The notes under the pieces: generated by a model | Told to the model about the DNA's origin: nothing | What the model saw: the letters and a program-made list of their open reading frames with translations, nothing else | Databases searched by the model: none | Position numbers and translations under genes: made by a program | Part shown: piece after piece, positions 1 through 5,507 of the stretch | Layout of the letters: each line of letters starts with the position of its first letter | How positions within the stretch are numbered: position 1 is the stretch's first letter | From: Caldisericota bacterium | GTDB taxonomy: Bacteria; Caldisericota; Caldisericia; Caldisericales; Caldisericaceae | NCBI GenBank assembly: GCA_030642335.1 | Contig: DAOWNX010000032.1 | Span: forward strand, 1-7,840 | Reading direction: 5' to 3' | Length of the DNA: 7,840 nt

Positions 1-163
1 ATTCAGGAAGAATAGGTGATGAATTTTCACCTCTGCTTAGAACAATACTGTTTTCCACTTCAGCTGGTTTGTACTCCGTCATTGTAGAGTATAAAAGAAA
101 TCCCCCGAATATAATGATCAGCACAAGAATTATTTTAATAATAAATCTAATAATTTTCTTCAT
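1..163 (-). CDS. N-terminal part of a membrane-anchored or secreted protein, possibly endonuclease/exonuclease/phosphatase family (partial)
   Basis: An open frame of 54 codons starts at ATG 163-161 and runs off the left edge, so only the N terminus is visible. It begins with a basic stretch (MKKIIRFIIK) followed by a hydrophobic segment at about residues 11-25 that ends LLYST. This is a signal peptide or a single N-terminal membrane anchor. A strong ribosome-binding site, AAGGAGG at 172-178, lies 8 nt upstream of the ATG and fixes the start. The next residues, TMTEYKPAEVE, resemble from memory the linker after the anchor in some membrane-bound endonuclease/exonuclease/phosphatase-fold proteins. 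The catalytic domain is outside the window, so this assignment is tentative. The gene lies 78 nt downstream of the radical SAM gene on the same strand and may be the last gene of the dprA operon, or separately transcribed. No convincing promoter pair is visible in the gap. Confidence 0.72.
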   Translation of the reverse strand, partial: MKKIIRFIIKIILVLIIIFGGFLLYSTMTEYKPAEVENSIVLSRGENSSPILPE

Positions 164-241
164 ATTACCTTCCTCCTTCTTTTCAGTTGCTTATGCATAG
201 TATAATGAAAATCAAAAATTAATCTCTTTTCGCCATACAAA

Positions 242-1120
242 TTATCCGTACTGGATCCACCCATTTGTAATGCCCGCTTCACGCACAACTCTTGTAGCCA
301 AAAGAAATTCCTCTCTGGTTATTTTTCTGTTTATTTCAGGGTACTCTTTCGCGCGATAAACCGGCACATACTGGCTCATTAAACTAAAATAAACATCTTT
401 TGATAAACTGTTTGCCACAAAATCAACAACGACTCGCAACTCCTCAATACCGTTTGGGAAAAGAAGATGTCTTACAATAAGGCCTTTTTTAGCAATACCG
501 TTGCCATTCACCACGAGATTCCCCACCTGGTTATACATCTCTTTTACAGCGGCTTTGGTAATTTCAACATAATTAGGTACTTTAGAATATCTTTCGCCCG
601 AAGCATTTGTGCCATATCTGAAATCAGTGAGATAAATATCAACAAAACCATGTAAAAGTCGCAGGACTTCCACTGATTCATATCCACTCGTATTATAAAC
701 GATAGGAAGCGTTAAACCTTTACTTTTCGCAATAAAAAGCGCTTCGGCAATCTGCGGGAAAAAATGCGTCGCAGTGATGAGGTTTATATTGGCAGCTCCT
801 TTATTTTGCAATTCCAGCATAATGTTTACAAGATCATCAATAGAAATTTCTCTACCAGAAAAAAGCTGGCTAAAATTATAATTCTGACAATATACACATT
901 TTAAATTGCAATAACTAAAAAAAATAGCGCCAGCACCTACATTGCCAACAAGAGGGGGCTCTTCGCCTTTATAAATAGTGTAAGAAGAAATCTTTAGTCT
1001 ATTCCCAGCTCCACACGAACCTATTTCTCCTTCTTTTCGTTTCACTCCGCAATTTAAAGGGCACAGGTAACACGGGGAAAACAGCTCATAAAGTTTCTCT
1101 ATTTTATCTTTCGCCTTCAT
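242..1120 (-). CDS. Radical SAM protein, COG1313 / PflX-type (pyruvate formate-lyase activase homologue)
   Basis: This is a 292-residue cytoplasmic Fe-S protein. The radical SAM signature CX3CX2C is formed by C71, C75 and C78 in the segment FFSYCNLKCVYCQN. It would bind a [4Fe-4S] cluster and S-adenosylmethionine. A second cysteine group lies upstream (C17, C20, C24, C36 in CYLCPLNC...GSCGAG). That group, the GAIFFS lead-in and the C-terminal WIQYG are typical of the COG1313 family, which is related to pyruvate formate-lyase activating enzymes. The substrate of this family is not known to me, and no glycyl-radical enzyme partner is in the window, so the activase label should not be taken as function. 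The start codon overlaps the trmFO stop as ATGA (1117-1120), with only a weak purine-rich stretch upstream, so translation is probably coupled to trmFO. It is the third gene of the dprA-trmFO operon. Family assignment is confident; function is open. Confidence 0.93.
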   Translation of the reverse strand: MKAKDKIEKLYELFSPCYLCPLNCGVKRKEGEIGSCGAGNRLKISSYTIYKGEEPPLVGNVGAGAIFFSYCNLKCVYCQNYNFSQLFSGREISIDDLVNIMLELQNKGAANINLITATHFFPQIAEALFIAKSKGLTLPIVYNTSGYESVEVLRLLHGFVDIYLTDFRYGTNASGERYSKVPNYVEITKAAVKEMYNQVGNLVVNGNGIAKKGLIVRHLLFPNGIEELRVVVDFVANSLSKDVYFSLMSQYVPVYRAKEYPEINRKITREEFLLATRVVREAGITNGWIQYG

Positions 1121-2394
1121 AAGCTCTCTTTTAAAGATTCAATCTGTCTCTTACTCTCTTCTATAAATTTTTCCCGTCGCATAGATTTATTTATTTTAAG
1201 GAATTCTTCCGGAATTAAACCAAAATTTGCCCTCATTGGCTGTGGCGTGTTCAACGGGTTATCCACTATAAAGTGAATTAAAGAGCCGAGCAGTGTATTC
1301 CGTGGTATAGATATGGGAGCTTTTTTTAAGGCAATTCTCATAGCATTAATGCCAGAAAGCAAACCTGTGGCAATAGATTCAACATACCCTTCAACACCTG
1401 ACAGTTGCCCTGCCATTAAAACAATGGAATTTTTTTTGAGCTGCAAAGTCTCCTTAAGGAGTGCCGAACTTTTTATGTACGCATTTTTATGGATAGACCC
1501 AAAGCGCACAAACTCAGCGTTACAAAAACCCGGTATCAATCTTAACACACGCTCTTGCTCTCCATATCGAAGGGATGTTTGAAAACCTACAAGTTCATAA
1601 AGACTGCCTTCAATGTTTTCTTTCCTGAGCTGAACCACTGCAAAATATTTTTTGTCGAAACCAACAGGCCTCAGTGGCCCGAAACGCAATGAATCCTTAC
1701 CTCTCTTTGCAATTTCTTCGACAGGGAGACACGCATCAAAAAAATGTCCACGCTCAAAATTATGGGGTAAGTGCTGCTCTGCATTAATAAGAGCATTATA
1801 AAAAATTTCATACTCTTCTTTTGTCAAAGGAGCATTAAGATAATCAGAACCCTTACCATATCGTCCACCGAAAAATAATCTGCTCATATCAAGAGATTCA
1901 GCTGTTATAATTGGAGAAATCGCATCATAAAAATAAAGATTTTCAGTTTCCAGTGCCTCGCCGAGAGTTTTAAGAAAAGAAGCAGAAGTAAGTGGGCCTG
2001 TCGCTATAACTGTAATCCCGTCTGGTATCTTGTCCACTTCTTTCCTTATAACATTAATATACCTGCTACTAGAAATAAGTGAAGTAACTTCCCTTGAAAA
2101 TCGTTCTCTGTCTACCGCGAGAGCTTTGCCTGCTGGCACTTTATTTCTCAAGGCCACCTGCAAAAGAACAGAACCGAGAGAAAATACTTCTTCCTTTAAC
2201 AATCCTCTTGGGTTCTTTAGCTCCATTGAGCCAAACGAATTACTGCAGACAATCTCCGCGAAAAGATCGGTTTTATGGGCTTCTGTTAATTTTTCGGGGC
2301 GCATTTCATAGAGATCGACTTCTATACCGTCTTTAGCAATTTGTAAAGCCGCTTCGCTCCCTGCAAGCCCCCCGCCAATAACATTTATTTTCAT
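1117..2394 (-). CDS. trmFO: Methylenetetrahydrofolate-tRNA (uracil-54-C5)-methyltransferase TrmFO
   Basis: TrmFO makes 5-methyluridine at position 54 of the tRNA T-loop, using methylenetetrahydrofolate as carbon donor and FADH2 as reductant. The 425-residue length is close to the usual size of the family. The N terminus is a Rossmann FAD-binding motif (MKINVIGGGLAGSEAA), followed by the family stretch YEMRPEK...AHKTDLFAEIVCSNSF. Cysteines C50 and C222 (in FDACLPVEEIAKRG) correspond to the two functional cysteines described for the Bacillus enzyme (C53 and C226). The blocks RFGPLRPVGF (237-246), AGQLSGVEGYVES (328-340) and NTPQPMRANFGLIP (382-395) are further hallmarks. The start ATG overlaps the dprA stop as ATGA (2391-2394), and there is no Shine-Dalgarno upstream. 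Translation therefore probably depends on ribosomes finishing dprA. In many Firmicutes topA sits between dprA and trmFO; it is absent here. Confidence 0.98.
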   Translation of the reverse strand: MKINVIGGGLAGSEAALQIAKDGIEVDLYEMRPEKLTEAHKTDLFAEIVCSNSFGSMELKNPRGLLKEEVFSLGSVLLQVALRNKVPAGKALAVDRERFSREVTSLISSSRYINVIRKEVDKIPDGITVIATGPLTSASFLKTLGEALETENLYFYDAISPIITAESLDMSRLFFGGRYGKGSDYLNAPLTKEEYEIFYNALINAEQHLPHNFERGHFFDACLPVEEIAKRGKDSLRFGPLRPVGFDKKYFAVVQLRKENIEGSLYELVGFQTSLRYGEQERVLRLIPGFCNAEFVRFGSIHKNAYIKSSALLKETLQLKKNSIVLMAGQLSGVEGYVESIATGLLSGINAMRIALKKAPISIPRNTLLGSLIHFIVDNPLNTPQPMRANFGLIPEEFLKINKSMRREKFIEESKRQIESLKESL

Positions 2395-3413
2395 AACGAT
2401 TTTCTAAATCGCCCGGCTGTCCTTTTAATAAGTTGGTTAATTTCCATATGGGTAAGGATAGAAGCGAGTCTGTTAGGAGAAATAGCTGTTTCCTGAGCAA
2501 TAGATTCTACAGTTTTAGCGTCATTATCTAAAGCATCAAGAATTAAATTTTCTTCATCGGATAATTTCTTTTCCTTTTTTGTGTCTACCTCTATTTTATA
2601 ACCGATATATTCCAGGATATCCGCAACACATGTTACGGGAACCACACCGTCCTGTATTAGTCGGTTGGCCCCTTTACTTTTATCGCTTGTGATATCGCCA
2701 GGAATAGCAAACACATCTCTTCCCTGCTCTGCTGCAAGACGAGCAGTAATAAGAGATCCGCTGTGTTCAGCAGCCTCAACAACAAGAGTGGCAATTGATA
2801 AGCCACTTATAATTCGATTTCTAAAAGGAAAGTTATACTTATGCGGCTCTGTGCCAAGAGGGAATTCTGAGAGCAGTGCACCACTTTTAATAATTCTTTC
2901 AGCCAAGCTCTTATTAGAAGACGGATAAATGTAATCAATCCCCGAGCCTAATACAGCAATAGTTCTTCCAGAAGCTGCAAGTGCACCTCTATGAGAGAGA
3001 GTATCTATGCCCTCTGCAAGCCCACTGATAACGGTTATACCCGCTGATGCAATTTCATTAGAGAAAGCTTCAGCAATCATCCGCCCGTATGAGCTGCACT
3101 TTCTTGAGCCGACAATACTAATAGCATTTTCATCATCTTCGATAATATCTCCCTTCATATAAAGCACAAGAGGGGGATCTTTGATATCTCTTAGTCTTTT
3201 TGGATATTTTGGGGAATTAATGGTTATTACTTCGATGCCTTTTTTCTCCGCGTTTTTAATCTCTTTTTCAGCGTCACTATAAATTTTCGGAGACAGTGGC
3301 ACAGTTATCCCGGATCCATTTTTATATCGTTTAAGAGCAGCGGTTATTAACTTTTCACCGTGTTTATTCCCCCGCAAAAGATTAAGTGCTACCCAAACCA
3401 ATCTATCATTCAT
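2391..3413 (-). CDS. dprA: DNA processing protein DprA (Smf)
   Basis: DprA binds single-stranded DNA entering by transformation and loads RecA on it; it is widespread also in bacteria not known to be competent. I choose ATG 3413-3411, giving 340 residues starting MNDRLVWVALNLLRG, which matches the usual N terminus. An upstream ATG at 3440 would add the odd hydrophobic stretch MQIVILIIV and would lie upstream of the predicted transcription start. The extended Rossmann fold carries SIVGSRKCSSYG (about 99-110), SGLAEGIDTLSHRGAL (130-145), GSGIDYIYP (156-164), FPFRNRIISGLS (195-206) and SGSLITA (218-224). A C-terminal winged-helix domain follows at about 283-340. Neither start has a Shine-Dalgarno sequence. 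The gene is first in the operon with trmFO and the radical SAM gene, and is divergent from ribU. Confidence 0.96.
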   Translation of the reverse strand: MNDRLVWVALNLLRGNKHGEKLITAALKRYKNGSGITVPLSPKIYSDAEKEIKNAEKKGIEVITINSPKYPKRLRDIKDPPLVLYMKGDIIEDDENAISIVGSRKCSSYGRMIAEAFSNEIASAGITVISGLAEGIDTLSHRGALAASGRTIAVLGSGIDYIYPSSNKSLAERIIKSGALLSEFPLGTEPHKYNFPFRNRIISGLSIATLVVEAAEHSGSLITARLAAEQGRDVFAIPGDITSDKSKGANRLIQDGVVPVTCVADILEYIGYKIEVDTKKEKKLSDEENLILDALDNDAKTVESIAQETAISPNRLASILTHMEINQLIKRTAGRFRKSL

Positions 3414-3423
3414 AACGATAATC

Positions 3424-3451
3424 AGTATAACTATTTGCATATTTTTTTCAA
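3424..3451 (-). promoter_or_regulatory. Predicted sigma-70-type promoter of the dprA-trmFO-radical SAM operon
   Basis: On the minus strand the -35 TTGAAA (3451-3446) and -10 TATACT (3429-3424) are separated by 16 nt, and each hexamer matches consensus at five of six positions. The expected transcription start is near 3417, only about 4 nt before the chosen dprA ATG at 3413. The mRNA would be almost leaderless, which fits the lack of a Shine-Dalgarno. The element lies inside and next to the divergent ribU promoter. Confidence 0.6.
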
Positions 3452-3462
3452 TTTTATATAAT
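3434..3462 (+). promoter_or_regulatory. Predicted promoter of the FMN riboswitch-ribU transcript
   Basis: The -35 TTTGCA (3434-3439) and perfect -10 TATAAT (3457-3462) are 17 nt apart. The predicted start at about 3469-3470 falls immediately before the first base of the FMN aptamer at 3472, which supports the call. The -35 region overlaps the dprA promoter spacer on the other strand, so RNA polymerases for the two directions would compete. Confidence 0.68.
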
Positions 3463-3471
3463 ATAAATTAA

Positions 3472-3611
3472 CCTCCAGGGTAAGGTGAGTCATTGAAAAA
3501 TGATGATTCCTAATCGGTGGTAAAGGGATTAAATCCTGAAGCCCACGAGTCCTCTAATGGACAGATCTGGTGAAAAACCAGAGCCGACAGTAAAGTCTGG
3601 ATGGAAGGAGG
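3472..3611 (+). ncRNA. FMN riboswitch (RFN element) controlling ribU
   Basis: The order of conserved blocks matches the RFN aptamer: AGGGTAAGGTGA near the 5' end (3477-3488), ATTCCTAATCGGTGGT (about 3505-3520), AAGCCCACGAG (3539-3549), the P5 hairpin CTGGTGAAAAACCAG (3567-3581), and the 3' signature GCCGACAGTAAAGTCTGG through ATGG (3583-3604). P1 is formed by CCTCC (3472-3476) with GGAGG (3607-3611). The GGAGG is also the ribU Shine-Dalgarno, 5 nt before the ATG. There is no room for a terminator between aptamer and start codon, so FMN binding most likely blocks translation by locking the ribosome-binding site into P1. The loop of P2 carries an extra small hairpin (TCATT/AATGA) that is not part of the minimal consensus. 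Confidence 0.95.
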
Positions 3612-3616
3612 AAAAA

Positions 3617-4162
3617 ATGAAACGAACTAAACTTCGTAGTATTATTCTTGCAGGCATCCTTGCAGCATTAAGCTTTGTATTGATGCGTTTCACAGAATTT
3701 CCACTCATTCCTGCAGCCCCATTTCTTAAAACCGATTTAGGCGATATTCCTCTCCTTATTGGTGCAGTATATCTCGGTCCATGGTATGGCGTTGTTATTG
3801 CATTTATAAAAAATCTTTTATTCCTTGCGTCGGGCGGCGGCAGCGGTGGGCTACTTGGGTCAACTGTTAATTTCATCGCACTCGGCAGCTTTGCAATTGT
3901 GTTAGGCAGTATTGTAAAGAGAACAATCAACTTAAAAAGATTGTTGTTAGGCTTTACTGCAGGAACAGTAGTAATGTCTCTTGTAATGATCCCAGTAAAC
4001 CTATGGGCAGTCCCCTTGTTTCTCCCGGGTATTACTCGCCCAGCTCTAATAAGCTACCTATTTAAAATAAACCTCCCGTTCAACCTTATAAAAGGAGCAT
4101 TGGATACAATTATCACAATTGTAACGCTCACTGCACTAAAAAAGAGAAGCCTGAGTATATAA
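3617..4162 (+). CDS. ribU: Riboflavin ECF transporter substrate-binding (S) component RibU
   Basis: RibU is the membrane S component that captures riboflavin outside the cell and works with a shared energizing module (EcfA, EcfA', EcfT), which is not in this window. The 181-residue protein is hydrophobic with about six membrane segments. It shows the RibU signature FLKTDLGDIPLLIGA (36-50), followed by YGVVIAFIKNLLFL (57-70), GSTVNFIALG (81-90) and NLPFNLIKG (152-160). I start it at ATG 3617 because AAGGAGG (3605-3611) sits 5 nt upstream. A longer in-frame reading from ATG 3557 would translate the riboswitch and is rejected. Control by the FMN riboswitch independently supports the riboflavin substrate. 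The gene is monocistronic, closed by the palindromic terminator just after its stop. Confidence 0.96.
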   Translation: MKRTKLRSIILAGILAALSFVLMRFTEFPLIPAAPFLKTDLGDIPLLIGAVYLGPWYGVVIAFIKNLLFLASGGGSGGLLGSTVNFIALGSFAIVLGSIVKRTINLKRLLLGFTAGTVVMSLVMIPVNLWAVPLFLPGITRPALISYLFKINLPFNLIKGALDTIITIVTLTALKKRSLSI

Positions 4163-4200
4163 ATTAAAAGAGGAGGAACATATGTTCCTCCTCTTTTAAT
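4163..4200. terminator. Bidirectional intrinsic terminator between ribU and rplT (perfect 38-bp palindrome)
   Basis: The 38 bases are an uninterrupted inverted repeat centred between 4181 and 4182. The arms read AAAAGAGGAGGAAC and GTTCCTCCTCTTTT, flanked by ATT and AAT. The A-run before the GC-rich core and the T-run after it give a stem plus U-tract on both strands. It begins directly after the ribU stop and ends 10 nt from the rplT stop, exactly between two convergent units. Confidence 0.92.
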
Positions 4201-4210
4201 ACAAAACTAT

Positions 4211-4585
4211 TTAATGTTTAACAGCTTTCTCCAATGTTTCTTTAGCCTGATTCACTAAAGCTTCGAATGCTTCCTGGTCGTTAACTGCAAGGTCTGCAAG
4301 CATCTTTCGATCTATCTCCACGCCAGCCTTTTTTAATCCATCTATCATTTTACTGTAGCTCAAGCCATACTCCCTTGAAAGTGCATTAATCCTTATAATC
4401 CATAAGCTTCTAAACTCTCTTTTTCTTTCTCTTCTGTGCACATACGCATTTTTCATTGCATGAAGAACAGCCTCATTTGCTGTTCTATATCGTTTAGAAG
4501 AAGCACCTCTATACCCCTCTGCTAACTTTAAAATCTTTTTATGTTTCTTTCTGGTTACGGAACCTGCTTTTACTCTCATAGCCAA
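4211..4585 (-). CDS. rplT: 50S ribosomal protein L20
   Basis: L20 binds 23S rRNA early in large-subunit assembly and in several bacteria represses its own operon by binding the mRNA leader. The protein is 124 residues when started at TTG (4585-4583), slightly above the usual 117-119. Family features are the basic N-terminal arm (MRVKAGSVTRKKHKKILKLAEGYRGASS), then NEAVLHAMKNAYVHRRERKR, and LWIIRINALSREYGLSYS. The start is ambiguous. AAAGGAG ends 5 nt before TTG and 11 nt before the in-frame ATG at 4579-4577, so spacing favours TTG (MAMRVK...), while the ATG would give MRVK. It is the last gene of infC-rpmI-rplT, 11 nt after rpmI, followed by the bidirectional terminator. Confidence 0.97.
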   Translation of the reverse strand: MAMRVKAGSVTRKKHKKILKLAEGYRGASSKRYRTANEAVLHAMKNAYVHRRERKREFRSLWIIRINALSREYGLSYSKMIDGLKKAGVEIDRKMLADLAVNDQEAFEALVNQAKETLEKAVKH

Positions 4586-4596
4586 TCACTCTCCTT

Positions 4597-4800
4597 TCAC
4601 TTTAAATACGGAACTAAAGGTTGAATATTTTTTAAATCTTTTTTAAGAACCTCTCTCTTTTGCAACTGTCTTTTCTTTCTTTTCATGCTTTTCTTTTCAA
4701 GGTGGTGGCTATGACCAGCACCATACGATACTATTTTCCCACTGCCAGTAATTTTAAACCTTTTCGCTGCCGATTTCATTGTCTTCATCTTTTTGGCCAT
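4597..4800 (-). CDS. rpmI: 50S ribosomal protein L35
   Basis: This is a small (67 residues), very basic ribosomal protein of the large subunit. It carries the L35 signature KMKTMKSAAKRFKITGSGKI near the N terminus and the HxHxxxKKSxKRKRxL-like stretch HSHHLEKKSMKRKKRQL in the middle. The ribosome-binding site AAAGGAGAG lies 7-9 nt before the ATG, inside the infC coding sequence. The start codon sits 47 nt upstream of the end of infC, so the two genes overlap in different frames. It is followed at 11 nt by rplT. The order infC-rpmI-rplT is the conserved bacterial arrangement. Confidence 0.97.
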   Translation of the reverse strand: MAKKMKTMKSAAKRFKITGSGKIVSYGAGHSHHLEKKSMKRKKRQLQKREVLKKDLKNIQPLVPYLK

Positions 4801-5347
4801 CTTTATCTCTCCTTTCTTTCATTTTCTTCAAAGTTTCCTTGCTGGGCTCCATATAAAATATAAGATTTCTTCCGGCAAGTTTTGGCTCATGAACCAAATA
4901 CCCGATATCTGAAAGCGCATCGATAATTTTATGTGCAAGCGCAAAACCTTTATTTGTATAAGCCATTTCTCTTCCTCTGAACCAAATCTCAAGTTTCAAT
5001 CTATTTCCATTTTCCAAAAACTTTCGAACTTTCCGATTTTTTGTATCAAGGTCATGCTTATCTATCTTCAACCTATAACGCATCTGCTTCACTTCAACTT
5101 TAGTCTGTTTTTTCTTCGCTTCTTTCAGCTGTTTATTCTTCTGATAAAGAAATTTACCCAGATCCACCAGCTTACACACAGGTGGTTTTGCATTAGGAGA
5201 AATAGCTACAAGGTCATAACCTCGCTCCTCCGCAATCTCTAAAGCCTCACGTGAACTTACAATACCCATTTGGCCGCCATCTTCATCAATAAGCCTTACT
5301 TCTTTCCATCTAATTCTTTCATTCGCAATTACATTTTGTCCTTTAAT
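4754..5347 (-). CDS. infC: Translation initiation factor IF-3, AUU start
   Basis: IF-3 binds the 30S subunit, prevents premature 50S joining and checks start-codon and initiator-tRNA fidelity. The N domain includes EVRLIDEDGGQMGIVSSREAL and SPNAKPPVCKLVDLGKF. A lysine-rich linker follows, then a C domain with FRGREM at about 123-128. Reading from the first ATG (5269) would delete the conserved N-terminal strand. The frame stays open upstream to a TAA at 5371-5369 and holds no ATG, GTG or TTG in that stretch. An ATT at 5347-5345 lies 7 nt after the perfect Shine-Dalgarno GGAGGTGAT, giving a 197-residue protein starting (M)KGQNVIANERIRWKEVRLI. An AUU start on infC is known from E. coli, where it allows IF-3 to repress itself. 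The acidic C-terminal tail (about 15 residues) is encoded in the overlap with rpmI and is longer than in typical IF-3. Confidence 0.95.
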   Translation of the reverse strand: MKGQNVIANERIRWKEVRLIDEDGGQMGIVSSREALEIAEERGYDLVAISPNAKPPVCKLVDLGKFLYQKNKQLKEAKKKQTKVEVKQMRYRLKIDKHDLDTKNRKVRKFLENGNRLKLEIWFRGREMAYTNKGFALAHKIIDALSDIGYLVHEPKLAGRNLIFYMEPSKETLKKMKERRDKDGQKDEDNEIGSEKV

Positions 5348-5350
5348 TCC

Positions 5351-5359
5351 ATCACCTCC
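5351..5359 (-). promoter_or_regulatory. Ribosome-binding site that sets the AUU start of infC
   Basis: The minus strand reads GGAGGTGAT, a nine-base complement to the usual 16S rRNA 3' end. Its GGAGG core is 7 nt upstream of ATT 5347. An unusually strong Shine-Dalgarno next to a weak start codon is what an IF-3-sensitive initiation site would need. There is no other initiation codon at suitable spacing in this frame. Confidence 0.85.
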
Positions 5360-5361
5360 AC

Positions 5362-5396
5362 AAAAAAATTATGGGCAGCACACGAGGCCACCCATA
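5362..5396 (-). terminator. Intrinsic terminator or attenuator in the infC leader
   Basis: On the minus strand a 10-bp stem (5396-5387 with 5379-5370, including two adjacent G-U pairs) closes a 7-nt loop. It is followed almost at once by seven U (5368-5362). It ends just before the infC Shine-Dalgarno. It could end part of the thrS transcript, and because it lies downstream of a predicted infC promoter it could also attenuate infC-rpmI-rplT. Upstream CGAGGC (5440-5435) can pair with GCCTCG (5388-5383) in the hairpin, a candidate antiterminator. Confidence 0.75.
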
Positions 5397-5479
5397 TAAA
5401 ATAATAATTTAATTTCGTTAAAACCTTCTCACAAGCCTCGAGCCGTTTAAGGTAAGAGTATAAACTCTTTTGCAAAACC

Positions 5480-5507
5480 ATTATACAAAGTATAAAAAAT
5501 TAATCAA
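5480..5507 (-). promoter_or_regulatory. Predicted promoter of infC-rpmI-rplT
   Basis: On the minus strand the -35 TTGATT (5507-5502) overlaps the last codons of thrS, and a perfect -10 TATAAT lies at 5485-5480 with 16 nt spacing. The expected start near 5473 gives a leader of about 126 nt before the AUU start. Read-through from thrS is also possible. Confidence 0.6.

Larger units (their letters stand above)
5348..5479 (-). promoter_or_regulatory. infC-rpmI-rplT 5' leader, candidate L20-type autoregulatory leader
   Basis: This is the non-coding stretch between thrS and infC. After the predicted transcription start near 5473 it holds a small hairpin (AAGAGT / ACTCTT around 5469-5454). A second possible stem follows (ACCTT at 5453-5449 with AAGGT at 5427-5423) enclosing the CGAGGC segment. 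Last comes the terminator hairpin at 5362-5396. The gene order and the position of the terminator resemble the Firmicutes leaders in which ribosomal protein L20 causes attenuation. I could not confirm the 23S-rRNA-like L20 binding site by eye, so the regulator is an inference. Confidence 0.5.

Noticed and set aside
3414..3440. Longer dprA start at ATG 3440 (adds MQIVILIIV)
   Set aside because: It is upstream of the predicted transcription start, has no Shine-Dalgarno, and the family N terminus begins at MNDRL.
3557..3616. In-frame 20-codon N-terminal extension of ribU from ATG 3557
   Set aside because: It would translate P4-P6 of the FMN riboswitch; the Shine-Dalgarno and RibU family start support ATG 3617.
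3529..3930. Minus-strand 133-codon open frame antisense to the riboswitch and ribU
   Set aside because: It is a shadow frame with no ribosome-binding site and no recognisable domain, running through an RNA element and a well-supported gene.
4171..4198. AGGAGG followed by ATG and a five-codon open frame (MFLLF) inside the palindrome
   Set aside because: The same reading appears on both strands because the sequence is a perfect palindrome; it is the terminator stem, not a leader peptide gene.
4660..5242. Plus-strand open frames opposite infC, rpmI and other minus-strand genes
   Set aside because: They are low-complexity, Phe/Ser/Leu-rich shadows of A-rich coding strands without ribosome-binding sites.
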